64,000 nucleotides of DNA. Origin: Croceicoccus naphthovorans (GTDB lineage: Bacteria; Pseudomonadota; Alphaproteobacteria; Sphingomonadales; Sphingomonadaceae). Below are positions 28,571 through 37,989 of the stretch, piece after piece (within the stretch, counting starts at the first letter, position 1; each line of letters begins with the position of its first letter). The stretch is taken from assembly GCF_001028705.1 (NCBI RefSeq), contig NZ_CP011770.1:3413501-3477500 (forward strand), in the 5' to 3' direction. The notes under the pieces are model-generated. The model saw only the letters and a list, made by a program, of their open reading frames with translations. It made no database searches and had not been told where the DNA came from. The position numbers were made by a program, and so were the translations under genes.

Positions 28571-29133
28571 AGCTGGTTCGCCCGACATCCGCGATGCTGC
28601 CCGCCTATCGCGACGCATTGCAGCGGGGATTTTTGCCGCACAACACAGAGCAGGTGCGGCTGGAGCAGCTGCGTCAGCTGGACGAAGACCCTTACGGGCT
28701 GATCGCGCTGACGCATGATCCGGAGGGCAAGGGCCCGCCATTCGTGCGGCCCGATGGCTCACAACAGGCGCGATTGCCGGGCATCACGCGGTGGATGTGG
28801 CACGATGGCGCTGATGGCGGCCCCTTCGTCGGCGCGATCAACTTGCGCTGGCAAGCCGGGACCAGCGCGCTGCCACCGAAAGTACCGGGGCACATCGGCT
28901 ATACAGTCTGTGCATGGCACCGGGGCAAGGGACATGGTACGGTGGCGCTGATCGCAATTCTGGCAGAGGCGCAGCAGATCGGGCTGGACCATGTGCTTCT
29001 GACGGTGGATGAGGATAACACCGCCTCTCGCAGGACGATCGAGAAAGCCGGGGGTGCCTGTATCGGCCCGTTCGAAGCAGGTGCATTGCTTCATCCCGAC
29101 GTTTCGAGCTTGCTGTATCGGATAGACCTGTGA
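28567..29133 (+). CDS. GNAT N-acetyltransferase
   Basis: 188 residues. The acetyl-CoA-binding stretch is YTVCAWHRGKGHGTVALIAIL and the C-terminal pattern is VLLTVDEDNTASRRTIEKAGG. The N-terminal half is divergent (LRQLDEDPYGLIALTHDPEG). It is unlike the preceding GNAT protein in detail, so not a recent duplicate. ATGA overlaps on both sides (28567-28570 and 29130-29133) make a tight three-gene unit with a ribbon-helix-helix protein. Confidence 0.85.
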   Translation: MKLVRPTSAMLPAYRDALQRGFLPHNTEQVRLEQLRQLDEDPYGLIALTHDPEGKGPPFVRPDGSQQARLPGITRWMWHDGADGGPFVGAINLRWQAGTSALPPKVPGHIGYTVCAWHRGKGHGTVALIAILAEAQQIGLDHVLLTVDEDNTASRRTIEKAGGACIGPFEAGALLHPDVSSLLYRIDL

Positions 29134-29363
29134 CCGTACCCTATCACCCGCCGGTAAAACGCTCGGTCGAGATCGCCGGGCACAAGACATCGATCAGCCT
29201 GGAGCCCGTCTTCTGGGAAATGCTGAAGGTGGTGGCCGAAGAGGAGGGCGTGTCGATCAACACGCTTGTCGCCCGGATCGATGCGGACCGGATCGTCAGC
29301 GAAACGCCGCCGGGTTTGGCAAGCGCAATTCGGGTCTGGCTGGTGACGGCGCGCATGCCATAG
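29130..29363 (+). CDS. Ribbon-helix-helix domain protein
   Basis: 77 residues from GTG 29130, overlapping the GNAT stop. VKRSVEIAGHKTSISLEPVFWEMLKVVAEEEGVSINTLVARID fits the RHH_4 family: a short beta-strand followed by two helices that dimerise and contact DNA. RHH proteins next to a GNAT enzyme can form toxin-antitoxin pairs. Here, though, the RHH gene is last and this domain type is widespread as a single gene in Alphaproteobacteria, so a TA role is not claimed. Confidence 0.75.
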   Translation: MTVPYHPPVKRSVEIAGHKTSISLEPVFWEMLKVVAEEEGVSINTLVARIDADRIVSETPPGLASAIRVWLVTARMP

Positions 29364-29369
29364 AAAAGC

Positions 29370-29849
29370 CTAGCGGATAGGTGCTGGTTCGCCCGCCGCG
29401 TCGCCGTTCGCTTCTATGTCGGCGATCAGGTCTTCCATCTCTCCGATCTCGCGCACTTGCGCATCGATGATATCGTTCGCCAGTTCGCGCACGCGTGGGT
29501 CGGAAATTTGTGCCCGGCGGCTGGTCATGATCGCGATCGAATGGTGCGGGATCATCGCCTTCATATAGCTGACGTCGCCAACCGTTTCCTGACTGCGCAC
29601 CAGCCAAAGCGAACCGGCGAACATTATCACGCTGGCCGCCATGATCAGGAATTTGACCGGCGGACGGTCATACATCTTCCACATAAAGCCCAGCATGATT
29701 ACCGCCATCACCGCACCCATCAGAAGGGCCATCCAAGCCCGCGTCTGGCTGAACCAGATATGCGAGGCTTCGTAGGTGTTGAGGTACATCAGGCCATACA
29801 TCACCACGGTAGACGTGGCGATCATTGCGAAAAATCGCTTGTAGGTCAT
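29370..29849 (-). CDS. DUF305 membrane protein (copy 1)
   Basis: 159 residues from ATG 29849. Three hydrophobic helices (about residues 8-25, 35-55, 65-85) precede a DUF305 helical domain with KAMIPHHSIAIMTSRRA and DPRVRELANDIIDAQVREIGEM. The Met/His pair in MIPHHSIAIM suggests copper binding at the periplasmic face. It is a close paralogue of the protein at 56055-56582 in the metal island. It starts 25 bases beyond a terminator, so it needs its own promoter. Confidence 0.85.
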   Translation of the reverse strand: MTYKRFFAMIATSTVVMYGLMYLNTYEASHIWFSQTRAWMALLMGAVMAVIMLGFMWKMYDRPPVKFLIMAASVIMFAGSLWLVRSQETVGDVSYMKAMIPHHSIAIMTSRRAQISDPRVRELANDIIDAQVREIGEMEDLIADIEANGDAAGEPAPIR

Positions 29850-29873
29850 CAAGTATTCTCAGGCCGTGTCGTG

Positions 29874-29898
29874 AAAAAGGGGCGGTTTTCACCGCCCC
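29874..29898 (-). terminator. Intrinsic terminator of the 82-residue protein gene
   Basis: GGGGCGGT (29879-29886) and ACCGCCCC (29891-29898) form an 8-base stem with a 4-base loop. On the minus strand a run of five T follows (29878-29874). It ends the gene at 29908-30156. Confidence 0.88.
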
Positions 29899-29907
29899 TC
29901 TCGTCAT

Positions 29908-30156
29908 TCAGTACGTCGTAGCCGGGTCGCTGGCTGGAAAGCTTTCGTCCAGCCCCTCGTCTGTCTTCGACCATGTCTTCGGCTTGTCGCGCATGGCGGC
30001 CGGGCCAGAGTCGCGGACCGGGGTGACTTCGTTGGACGGCGTCGCCTTTGGTCCATCGGCATCGAATGCCGCCGGGGCATCGTGCTTCTGACCCTGATAA
30101 TAGCGATATCCGGCATACCCAAGGGCGCCGAGCGTTGCGATTTTGATGAGACCCAT
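29908..30156 (-). CDS. Small hypothetical protein
   Basis: 82 residues with AAGGAGAAATTCG before ATG 30156. One N-terminal hydrophobic helix (IKIATLGALGYAGYRYYQG) and a polar tail ending DEGLDESFPASDPATTY. The tail ESFPASDP is common in small alphaproteobacterial proteins of unknown role. It lies between murA and the DUF305 gene and has its own terminator. No function is assigned. Confidence 0.75.
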   Translation of the reverse strand: MGLIKIATLGALGYAGYRYYQGQKHDAPAAFDADGPKATPSNEVTPVRDSGPAAMRDKPKTWSKTDEGLDESFPASDPATTY

Positions 30157-30217
30157 CGAATTTCTCCTTCGTTTGGAAAGAGAACGCGCGAAGGGGCCGG
30201 TTTGTTTCGAAGAAGCC

Positions 30218-31501
30218 TTAGTCCCCGCCGACGCGTTCGATATTCGCGCCTACCAGCGAGAGCTTCTCTTCCAGACGCTCGTACCCGCGATCAAGGTGAT
30301 AGAGCCGGTGGACCACTGTCTCGCCCTCTGCGCACAGACCCGCGATGACCAGGCTCATCGACGCGCGCAGGTCGGTGGCCATGACTTCCGCGCCGTTCAG
30401 CATGGTCGCGCCGTGGACGATGGCGGTGCGGCCCTGCGTTTCGATATGCGCGCCCATGCGGTTCAGTTCGGGAACGTGCATGTAGCGGTTTTCGAAGATC
30501 GTCTCGGTCAGGACGCTGGTGCCCTCCGCCATGGCAAGCAGGGCCATCATCTGCGCCTGCATGTCGGTGGGGAAACCGGGGAAGGGCGCGGTCGAAAGGT
30601 TCACCGCCTTCAGCGGACCGTCGCGATAAACGCGGATGCCGCCCTTGACCTCCTCTACATGCACACCCGCGTTGCGCAGCGCGTGGTTGGTCGCGCTCAT
30701 GTCTTTCATGTTCGCGCCGGTAAGCGTGACATCACCGCCGGTGATCGCGGCGGCGCAGGCATAGGACCCGGCCTCGATCCGGTCGGGCATCACGCGATAG
30801 GTCGCGCCGTGCAACCGTTTTACGCCGTGCACGGTGATCAGCGATTCGCCGATCCCCTCAATCTCGGCCCCCATCGCGACCAGCAGGTTGCACAGGTCGA
30901 CGATCTCCGGCTCTCGCGCCGCGTTGTCCAGGCGGCTGGTGCCATTGGCCAGAACCGCCGCCATCAGCGCGTTCTCCGTCGCGCCGACCGAAACGACCGG
31001 GAACGAGAAGTCGCCGCCCGGAAGGCCCCCGTCGGGCGCATGGGCACGGACGTAACCGCTGGTCATCTCGATGGTCGCACCGAACGCTTCCAGCGCTTTG
31101 AGGTGCAGGTCGATCGGGCGGTTGCCGATGGCGCAGCCGCCCGGCAGCGACACCGTCGCCTCACCCGCGCGGCCCAACAACGGGCCGAGCACCAAGATCG
31201 AGGCGCGCATCTTGCGGACCAGTTCGTAAGGTGCGGTCGTATTCGTCAGGCGCGGGGTCTGCAGCGTCATGACCCGGCCGAAATCTTCGGGGCGGCTGCC
31301 TGCGATAGTGGTTGAAACACCGAACTGGTTCATCAGGTGCTGGAACCCGTCGATGTCGGCCAGACGCGGCAGGTTGCGCAGCGTCACCGGCTCTTCGGTC
31401 AACAGTGCGCAGGGCACCAGAGTGAGCGCCGCATTCTTCGCGCCGGAAATGGGCAGCGAACCTTCCAGCCGCTTGCCGCCTTCGATGATAATCTTGTCCA
31501 T
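30218..31501 (-). CDS. murA: UDP-N-acetylglucosamine 1-carboxyvinyltransferase
   Basis: 427 residues, full length. MurA transfers enolpyruvate from PEP to UDP-GlcNAc, the first committed step of peptidoglycan synthesis. SGAKNAAL (Lys22, Asn23) and the loop [22 protein letters not shown] with Cys123, the fosfomycin target, are intact. The C-terminus [16 protein letters not shown] is typical. Only 147 bases separate its start from the IS3 element, so the insertion replaced whatever used to lie upstream but left a short native leader. Confidence 0.97.
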   Translation of the reverse strand: MDKIIIEGGKRLEGSLPISGAKNAALTLVPCALLTEEPVTLRNLPRLADIDGFQHLMNQFGVSTTIAGSRPEDFGRVMTLQTPRLTNTTAPYELVRKMRASILVLGPLLGRAGEATVSLPGGCAIGNRPIDLHLKALEAFGATIEMTSGYVRAHAPDGGLPGGDFSFPVVSVGATENALMAAVLANGTSRLDNAAREPEIVDLCNLLVAMGAEIEGIGESLITVHGVKRLHGATYRVMPDRIEAGSYACAAAITGGDVTLTGANMKDMSATNHALRNAGVHVEEVKGGIRVYRDGPLKAVNLSTAPFPGFPTDMQAQMMALLAMAEGTSVLTETIFENRYMHVPELNRMGAHIETQGRTAIVHGATMLNGAEVMATDLRASMSLVIAGLCAEGETVVHRLYHLDRGYERLEEKLSLVGANIERVGGD

Positions 31502-31680
31502 GCCCCGCCTTTAATGGCTTTTGCGCTGGCCGCAATGTTCTGCCTCGGCACTGCGTTCACCGATATGCATCGGCTCGGGCATGGTTAAGCCCAATTTTAC
31601 CATCCTGCCCTTAGTGGCTTTGCAGATGATTGCGCGGTCTTGATATAGTGACGTGACCCCCAGCTTTCCCCCAGCTGGGA

Positions 31681-32598
31681 TTAGAGCCGGACCGCGTTGT
31701 TGCGCATGAGCGCGGTTGAAGCAATGGGCTGCGTAGCGGAGCCCGTAGGGCGTAGCGAAGCTGGCCATTGCTTATCCAGTTTGGCGGCGAACGCCGCCGG
31801 GGTGTCGTAGTCGAGGGAAGAATGCGGCCTCTCCCGGTTGTAGTCCTCCACCCAGGCAGCGATCTCGACGCGGGCGTGAGCCATGCTGAGGAACAAAGTC
31901 TCATTGAGCAGTTCGTCCCGCATGCGGCCATTAAAGCTCTCGACGTAAGCGTTTTGCATTGGCCTTCCCGGTGCGATGTAATGCCACTCCACACCGATCT
32001 CCCCACACCATGCCAGCACCGCATTGCTGGTGAGCTCGGTGCCATTGTCGCTGACGATCATGCCGGGCTTGCCACGCTGCGCGATCAGCTCAGTCAGTTC
32101 GCGCACGACACGGCGCCCGGAGATCGACGTATCCGGCACCGCTGCCAGGCACTCCCTCGTCACATCATCGACCACGTTGAGCACCCGGAATCGTCTTCCC
32201 GAAGCCATCTGGTCGTGAACAAAGTCCAGGCTCCAGCGCTGGTTCGGCAGCGCCAGCACCGGAGCAGGTGCTCTCGTGCCCACAGCACGCCTGCGACTGC
32301 GTCGTCGTCTGACCGCCAACCCTTCCTCACGGTAGAGCCTCTGGGTCTTCTTCCGGTTGATCATGATCCCCTCCCGGCGCAGCAGGATGTGCAGACGGCG
32401 ATAGCCGAACCGCCGACGCTGGTTGGCCAGCTCGCGCAGCTTCTCACGCAGATCGGCGTCATCGTCCCGGGTGGAACGGTAACGCACGCTCTTGCGATCA
32501 GCATCGATGACACGGCACGCCCGCCGCTCGCTCATCCCGTGGCAGGCCTGGAGATGAGCGACAGCTTCCCGCTTGGCGGCGGGCGTCAGAACTTTTTT
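31681..32598 (-). CDS. IS3 transposase OrfB (DDE integrase part)
   Basis: The catalytic region is expressed by a -1 frameshift from orfA. DDE residues: SLDFVHDQ (Asp), [10 protein letters not shown] (Asp) and [10 protein letters not shown] (Glu). A preceding helix-turn-helix segment reads [17 protein letters not shown]. The independent ATG (32535) is unlikely to be the main start, since the frame extends upstream to the AAAAAAG slip site (32598-32592 on the minus strand). The gene looks intact. Confidence 0.9.
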   Translation of the reverse strand, partial: KKVLTPAAKREAVAHLQACHGMSERRACRVIDADRKSVRYRSTRDDDADLREKLRELANQRRRFGYRRLHILLRREGIMINRKKTQRLYREEGLAVRRRRSRRRAVGTRAPAPVLALPNQRWSLDFVHDQMASGRRFRVLNVVDDVTRECLAAVPDTSISGRRVVRELTELIAQRGKPGMIVSDNGTELTSNAVLAWCGEIGVEWHYIAPGRPMQNAYVESFNGRMRDELLNETLFLSMAHARVEIAAWVEDYNRERPHSSLDYDTPAAFAAKLDKQWPASLRPTGSATQPIASTALMRNNAVRL

Positions 32599-32852
32599 GC
32601 CAGAAGATCCTTCAACGCGGCCTGGTCCAACATGGCATCGGCGAGCAACCGCTTCAGCTTCGCGTTCTCGCTCTCGAGCTCCTTCAGTCGGCGGGCATCG
32701 GACACCTCCAGCCCGCCATACTTCGACTTCCAGTTGTAGATCGTCGCTTCCGACACTCCGTGTCGCCGGGCCAGGTCAGCGGTCTTCGCACCCGCCTCAG
32801 CCTCCTTCAGCACACCGATGATCTGCTCTTCGGAAAACCTCGTTCTCTTCAT
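32586..32852 (-). CDS. IS3 transposase OrfA
   Basis: 88 residues: [21 protein letters not shown] opens a helix-turn-helix ([22 protein letters not shown]), followed by a leucine-zipper-like helix ([21 protein letters not shown]). It ends KKF just after the AAAAAAG slippery run, where a -1 shift fuses it to OrfB. Start ATG 32852 follows AGGACGGACGAG. Confidence 0.9.
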   Translation of the reverse strand: MKRTRFSEEQIIGVLKEAEAGAKTADLARRHGVSEATIYNWKSKYGGLEVSDARRLKELESENAKLKRLLADAMLDQAALKDLLAKKF

Positions 32853-32918
32853 CTCGTCCGTCCTTCTGTAAGGGCCGGACTCTAATCCAAATTGGAGGAA
32901 AATCAGGGGGTCACGTCA

Positions 32919-33866
32919 TCAGGGGTATCAGGTGCGCGCCTTCCCCTCGCGCAGCACGGTGAGGGAACTCAGAGCTTGGCTGTAATTTGTCTTTTCGATG
33001 CATTTCTCGATGCTCGCCTGGTTGGTGAGTATGGCGAGGACGCTGTCCCCATCTTGACCCTAGAGGAGCCGGAAGCGCATCTGCACCCATCGGCGGTGCG
33101 TGCGGTCGGTCAGCTGATCTCCCGGTTGGGAGGGCAAAAAATCATCACTACCCATTCCGGAGACTTGCTTGCTTCCGTTCCATTGAAAAGCTTGCGGCGT
33201 CTGCGACGGGTCGGAAATGAGATCGACGTCTTCAAGATTGAGGACGGCATGATCGATGAGCCCACATTGAGTCGCTTGGACCATCAGATTCGACGTCTCC
33301 GTGGCTCCATACTTTTTGCACGGGTGTGGCTGTTGGTGGAGGGTGAAACCGATGAGGTCATTATCCAGGAGGCAGCACGTGTTGCAGGTATTGATCTCTT
33401 CGCCGCCGGCGTAGGTTGCTTCAAGTTTACCGAGCTCGGTATTGAACCGTATATTCGTTTGGCTGACGCCCTTGGAATTCACTGGATTTGCGTCTCAGAC
33501 GGAGATCCAGCGGGTCAGGGCTACGCAAACACCGCAGTCGGGCTGCTTGGTGGCAAGCCTGCGCAGGATCACATCAGGACACTGCCAGCCTGGGATATGG
33601 AAACCTATCTTTGCATGAATGGATTTGGCGACATCTTTGAGGCCAGCGCTTCTCCTCAGAAGGTTGCGGCCAATCCAAATCCACATGCGCAGGGTACGCA
33701 AGAGTATTGGCAGCACCTGGTAAACAAACATCAACCCACTAAGGGGAAGCCGGTCCGCGCTACTCAGGTCGTGGATCGCCTCGATCAACAAGGCGCAGCG
33801 TCGATACCTCCATTCCTGGTGGACCTAGCCAATTTCGCCGTGGCCAAAGGGAGGGAAGGTCTATGA
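32919..33866 (+). pseudogene. 5'-truncated OLD-family ATPase/TOPRIM nuclease (GajA-like)
   Basis: About 315 codons remain after the IS. They begin at the ABC signature region (HGEGTQSLAV), then Walker B ILTLEEPEAHLHPSA and the H-loop TTHSGDLLA. A TOPRIM domain follows: WLLVEGETDEVII (Glu) and CVSDGDPAGQG (Asp-x-Asp). The Walker A half, about 250 residues in full-length GajA/OLD proteins, is missing, and no good start codon exists; a TTG at 32892 inside the IS could give a fused product. The stop overlaps the helicase start (ATGA). Codon use is more AT-rich than the flanks. Confidence 0.85.
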
Positions 33867-35785
33867 GCGAATTTCTCAGTTCATTGAATGAGCGGCAAGC
33901 CGCAGCAGTTTCTTGGCAGGACGGACCACTCTTGGTTCTCGCCGGTCCCGGCTCAGGTAAGACGACAGTTCTAACGAGACGCATCGGGCGCATGATCCAA
34001 CAATCGCCGGATGATCATTATCGCGTTCTAGGATTGACCTTCACGAATAAAGCAGCAGCCGAAATGCGCGCGCGTATCGAAAAGCTGGCACCTGGCTCTG
34101 GCAATCGCGTCCTGTTGACCACTTTCCATTCGTTCGCAGGCGATCTTTTGCGTCAACACGGCCACCTGCTCGGCCTGAAACCGGACTTTACGATCCTGAC
34201 TCAAGACGGCGAGCGAATAGGATTGTTAGACGAAGCCATCGCAGATGCCGGTCGATCTTTTGAGGTCTCGGAATTCAGCGGTGAACGACTACTGCCTTTG
34301 ATCAACAGGTTACTTGAGAACGATGTTGGTGACGAGCGAGTTGAGAAGATCGTCGCGACGCTGCCGGAGGAACGACGAGCGTCGGTGAGCGCTGTTTATC
34401 GAGCTTACAAGGACAGGCTGATTGCGGCCAACAGCCTCGACTTCCCCTCGATGATTTCAGAAGCAGTGCGAGTGCTAAGGACGCATGCAGCCGTAGCGAA
34501 GCAAATCCGCCGCATCTATCGCTACGTTTGCGTCGACGAATTCCAAGACACCAATTTCGCGCAATACAGCTTGCTCATTTGTTTGGTGGCTTCTGACTCG
34601 AGAAACCTCTTCGTGGTCGCGGATGACGACCAGATAATCTACCAATGGAATGGGGCTAGCCCAGCGCGCCTTGAAGGTTTGAAGCGCGATTTCGAGATGA
34701 CCGTGCTTCAGCTCCCCACGAATTATCGATGCCCACCAGCGGTCATCGATATCGCCAACAAACTTATCGCCAACAACTCCACGCGAACGGCAAACAAGGA
34801 TCAGCTTCTTGCCGAAAAGCCCGCGACTGAAGATCAGGGACTCAATCTTTATCATTTTCCAGACTTTGAAAGTGAGGTCGCGTGGGTTGCTCAAGACATT
34901 TCGGCGAAATCGGCTTCAGAGAGAGAACGATGCGTAGTCCTTGCGCGGACACGAAAGACGCTCGAGCGAGCGGTCGAGCACCTAGGCAACAATGGTGTGA
35001 CCGCTTATTTGGCAAACCGAAAAGATGAATTTGTAAGCGCCCCGCTGCGCTGGCTCCACGCTGCGCTGCGACTGGCCAATAGTTCAAATGATCGAGAGCA
35101 AACTCGTAGACTGACCAGAGCCTTTTTTGCACTGGAAGGACTGCAGATTGACCCGGCTGGTGTGACTTCTGCAGCCGAGGCATTCGAGGGTAGCGCTCTT
35201 CGTTCGTTTCTTAACTTGGCCCTTGAGCGCAACGAGCTTAGTGATCACACGCGGAAGTATCTCGTGTCCGCATTGCCACAATTGGTCGAGCGGCTCGATT
35301 TTCGATCATTCTGCGCATCCACCTTCGAATGGTTCGCAGGTTTGCCCGATCAACCATTCCTCGCTTCCTCAAACGACTTCTCCGAGTTCGAAGATGAGAA
35401 GAAAGTTTGGGAGGCCCTGGTCGCTGATATTGAGGCCCAGTTTGGAAAGGAAAGTGTGACGCTTCATATGCTCCTTCAGGAGCTTGACCTCCGATCAAAA
35501 ACGCCGCCTCAGCCCAAGGAAGCAGTGCCATGTTTTACGATTCATGCCTCGAAAGGAATGGAGTTCGGGCATGTCTATTTGATCGCCATGGTCGAGGACC
35601 AGCTTCCGAGCTGGGCAGCAGTCAAGAAAGGGGCCGAAAGCCCCGAAATGCAGGAAGAGCGGCGAAACTGTTTCGTGGCGATCACTAGGACCGAAGATAG
35701 CCTAACTCTGACCTACTCCGACAAGGTATTTGGTTGGCAGAAGGCCCCCTCGCGTTTCCTCCGGGAGATGGGATTCCAAGTCTGA
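33863..35785 (+). CDS. UvrD/PcrA-like superfamily 1 helicase (GajB-like)
   Basis: 640 residues with all SF1 motifs: Walker A AGPGSGKTT (about residue 28), motif Ia TFTNKAAAEM, motif II DEFQDTN, motif III ADDDQIIYQWNG, motif IV NYRCPP, motif V HASKGMEFGHVYLIAM and motif VI RRNCFVAITRTED. The TIHASKGMEF/VAITR pattern and direct coupling (ATGA) to an OLD/TOPRIM nuclease match Gabija anti-phage systems, where GajB acts with GajA. At 640 residues it is longer than the best-known GajB (about 500). The helicase looks intact although its partner is truncated. Confidence 0.85.
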   Translation: MSEFLSSLNERQAAAVSWQDGPLLVLAGPGSGKTTVLTRRIGRMIQQSPDDHYRVLGLTFTNKAAAEMRARIEKLAPGSGNRVLLTTFHSFAGDLLRQHGHLLGLKPDFTILTQDGERIGLLDEAIADAGRSFEVSEFSGERLLPLINRLLENDVGDERVEKIVATLPEERRASVSAVYRAYKDRLIAANSLDFPSMISEAVRVLRTHAAVAKQIRRIYRYVCVDEFQDTNFAQYSLLICLVASDSRNLFVVADDDQIIYQWNGASPARLEGLKRDFEMTVLQLPTNYRCPPAVIDIANKLIANNSTRTANKDQLLAEKPATEDQGLNLYHFPDFESEVAWVAQDISAKSASERERCVVLARTRKTLERAVEHLGNNGVTAYLANRKDEFVSAPLRWLHAALRLANSSNDREQTRRLTRAFFALEGLQIDPAGVTSAAEAFEGSALRSFLNLALERNELSDHTRKYLVSALPQLVERLDFRSFCASTFEWFAGLPDQPFLASSNDFSEFEDEKKVWEALVADIEAQFGKESVTLHMLLQELDLRSKTPPQPKEAVPCFTIHASKGMEFGHVYLIAMVEDQLPSWAAVKKGAESPEMQEERRNCFVAITRTEDSLTLTYSDKVFGWQKAPSRFLREMGFQV

Positions 35786-35828
35786 AGTCGATCAATCGGA
35801 CGCCGTTCGCACGTCAAGTTTGTGCGCT

Positions 35829-36728
35829 TTAACTCCCCAAAGCGAGCTTGATTGCAGACGCATAGACATTCTGGTCGGGGAGATTCATTGGCGACGTAAA
35901 TGCCGTAGCGACTTGATCCACGGTTGTCGTGAATTGGGCGTTGAACTCCAATGGTCGTTGCATCGTTGAGGGATCTACATCGCCAAGTTGGTAGGACCTG
36001 AAAGAAAGGGTACCTGGACCTACTGGATACTCGTGCAGGTTATTGCCCAATCTGTCTCTGATCTTTTGATAGACCTGCTCCGGGCAGACGAAAAACAGGC
36101 CTTTGGAGCACCGCGCCTCTCGACGCAGGACATGTCCCTTGTAGATCAGCTGAGGAAGAATGCGCTTGTTCACATTCTCCCAATTCATGCCAGACTTACT
36201 CCAGCCATCGAAGGTCTCTCCAGCAAAATAGGCGTCTGATTGATCCCTATAATTGCCCGTCGTGTCTATCGTTTGAACCTCCACGGCGGTAAATTCTTGG
36301 AGCTCGCCATCGGCATCGATGCGGGCCAATATCCAGTCAACGTAATATGCGCCACTCTTCGCCCCATCGGCTCGTTTAGGGCGAGGAAGGGGGAGTTCGC
36401 CTCCCCATCCTTTTCCAAAGGCAATGACCTCAGAACCGGTCAGCGACTCCGATCCTTTTCTTGCCCTTCCTTCAGCGGCGGTAATGAGTTCGATCTGCTG
36501 GCCGAAGACTTCGGCGGCTACTTCACGAAGCACGCGATAGTTCTCCGCATACAGACGATTTGGACAGCAGATTATTGGTTCACTTGTCGTCTGCCGAACG
36601 GAGCAGGCGCCGTGGTTTGGCTTAATGCAGGGGCTAACCGTGTAGGGGCATTGCTTTCCGGAAATGTATCCTGACGCAAGTGGCGAGAGTGGTGGAAATC
36701 CAAAAAACTCAACAATCTTCAGTGCCAT
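35829..36728 (-). CDS. NotI-family restriction endonuclease
   Basis: 299 residues. ALKIVEFFGFPP opens it, followed by a four-cysteine metal site: CPYTVSPC, ACSV and CCPNRLY (NotI is known to hold iron in a Cys4 site). The nuclease core is PD-(D/E)XK-like: GGELPLPRPKR, YYVDWILARID and EFTAVEVQTIDTTGNY match the catalytic stretch of NotI. It probably cuts a long GC-rich site. GAGGGG lies ten bases before ATG 36728. No methyltransferase gene is visible nearby. It is convergent with the helicase (43 bases between). Confidence 0.8.
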   Translation of the reverse strand: MALKIVEFFGFPPLSPLASGYISGKQCPYTVSPCIKPNHGACSVRQTTSEPIICCPNRLYAENYRVLREVAAEVFGQQIELITAAEGRARKGSESLTGSEVIAFGKGWGGELPLPRPKRADGAKSGAYYVDWILARIDADGELQEFTAVEVQTIDTTGNYRDQSDAYFAGETFDGWSKSGMNWENVNKRILPQLIYKGHVLRREARCSKGLFFVCPEQVYQKIRDRLGNNLHEYPVGPGTLSFRSYQLGDVDPSTMQRPLEFNAQFTTTVDQVATAFTSPMNLPDQNVYASAIKLALGS

Positions 36729-37014
36729 CGCGCGGGTCCCCTCTGCAGACCCTTATCGCAAGATTTCGCGGCGCGAAAGGCGCGGGAATTTCGTTCGTCG
36801 CGTGTGGGTGAGGTCGCGGAGAAATTGCTCAACCACGGACCGAGTTGATTGCATGCTCGTGAATGCTATTTGGTCCCCATTCCGGAACAATGAGCAAAAT
36901 CCAGGGCCAATCCGGAACAAAAGCTCTCTATAAGATGCGGCGCTCGGTTGTCGCGCGCCGCCGCCTATCCCACTTGAAATTCAACAATTTTCGGCGGGAT
37001 TCTTTCAGGCAAAT
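36729..37014. other. 286-base gap between the NotI-like gene and the second IS
   Basis: The sequence is AT-richer than average. A 33-codon minus-strand frame at 36853-36752 (MQSTRSVVEQFLRD...) has no recognisable family. It could be the tail of a lost neighbour, but this cannot be supported. No methyltransferase motif was seen. Confidence 0.4.
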
Positions 37015-37074
37015 TGAGGTGGTCCCGCCTTCCTGGACAGTTTGGCGGCTGAGTTAAGCTAATCCCGGTTGTCG

Positions 37075-37989
37075 TTATGCCGCCTGTTTGATCATCAGCT
37101 CATGGGGGGCATGCCCCCCATGAGCTGATTGCCCGATCCGCCGATAGGCCTCGACCGGGGTTCTCCCGGCAAGGCCCGAGTGCGGACGCTGGGTGTTGTA
37201 ATAGGTGATCCACCGGCCAAGGCCAGCCCGGAGCTCGGAGCCGGTCTCGAAGGCGTGGAGATAGACGCACTCGTACTTCAGGGAGCGCCAGAGACGTTCG
37301 ATGAAGACATTGTCCATCCACCGGCCCCGGCCATCCATGCTGATGCGGACCTCTGCATCGCGCAGCATGCTGGTGAAGGCGTAGCTGGTAAACTGGCTGC
37401 CCTGATCCGTGTTGAAGATTTCCGGCCTGCCGTAGCGGGCCAGCGCCTCATCCAGCGCCGCAACGCAGAAGCCGACATCCATCGTGTTCGACAGCCGCCA
37501 GGCCAGTACCTTTCGGGTGGCCCAGTCCATGATCGCCACCAGGTAAAGGAAGCCCCGGCGCATGGGGATGTAGGTCACATCGGCGCACCACACATGGTTC
37601 GGCCGTTCGATCGCCAGCTTGCGCAGCAGATACGGGTAGATCCGGTGCTGCGGGTGTGGATCGCTCGTGCGCGGTCGCTGGTAGATCGGCGTCAGCCCCA
37701 TCTTCGCCATAAGCCGCCGCGCCCGGCGTCGACCAATATCCCAGCCATTGCGCCGCAGATGCCGCGCCATCTGGCGACTGCCGTACCATGGGCAGTCCAG
37801 GAACGTCGCGTCGATCACCCGCATCAGCGCCAACGTCTCGTCCGTTTCCGGCACCGGCGCGTAGTAATAGGACGAACGGCTGATCGACAGTAGCCGGCAT
37901 TGTGCTGCGATCGACAGGCGGTGGTGAGCAGGTTCGATCATCGATCGCCTCCGTGCCACGCTCATCGACCGGAGGCCTTCGCTAAAAAA
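37075..37989 (-). CDS. IS3 transposase OrfB
   Basis: About 300 residues in the -1 frame. The HTH-like stretch is HHRLSIAAQCRLLSISRSSYYY. DDE residues fall in CADVTYIPM (Asp), NTDQGSQFTS (Asp) and ERLWRSLKYE (Glu). It ends HGGHAPHELMIKQAA. A T6A slip run at 37989-37983 (minus strand) would join it to OrfA. No disruption was seen. Confidence 0.9.
   Translation of the reverse strand, partial: FFSEGLRSMSVARRRSMIEPAHHRLSIAAQCRLLSISRSSYYYAPVPETDETLALMRVIDATFLDCPWYGSRQMARHLRRNGWDIGRRRARRLMAKMGLTPIYQRPRTSDPHPQHRIYPYLLRKLAIERPNHVWCADVTYIPMRRGFLYLVAIMDWATRKVLAWRLSNTMDVGFCVAALDEALARYGRPEIFNTDQGSQFTSYAFTSMLRDAEVRISMDGRGRWMDNVFIERLWRSLKYECVYLHAFETGSELRAGLGRWITYYNTQRPHSGLAGRTPVEAYRRIGQSAHGGHAPHELMIKQAA

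Larger units (their letters stand above)
31649..32918 (-). mobile_element. IS3-family insertion sequence (IS407-like)
   Basis: Terminal inverted repeats start TGACGTGACCCCC at both ends (31649-31661; reverse complement at 32906-32918), with further matches inward (GGATTAGAG-CCGG). It carries two overlapping transposase frames on the minus strand with an A6G slip site. Flanking trinucleotides differ (TAG on the left, TCA on the right), so no target duplication is visible. Together with the missing start of the nuclease gene on the right this points to an adjacent deletion. Confidence 0.9.

Noticed and set aside
29130..29363. RHH plus GNAT as a toxin-antitoxin pair
   Set aside because: Gene order is reversed from known pairs, the GNAT proteins look like RimJ-type or general enzymes, and RHH_4 proteins are usually solitary in Alphaproteobacteria.
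31511..31768. 85-codon frame between murA and the IS
   Set aside because: It starts inside the IS and has no family; only a chance read-through frame.
36664..36933. 89-codon plus-strand frame beside the NotI-like gene
   Set aside because: No ribosome site, biased composition, overlaps the NotI-like gene start antisense.
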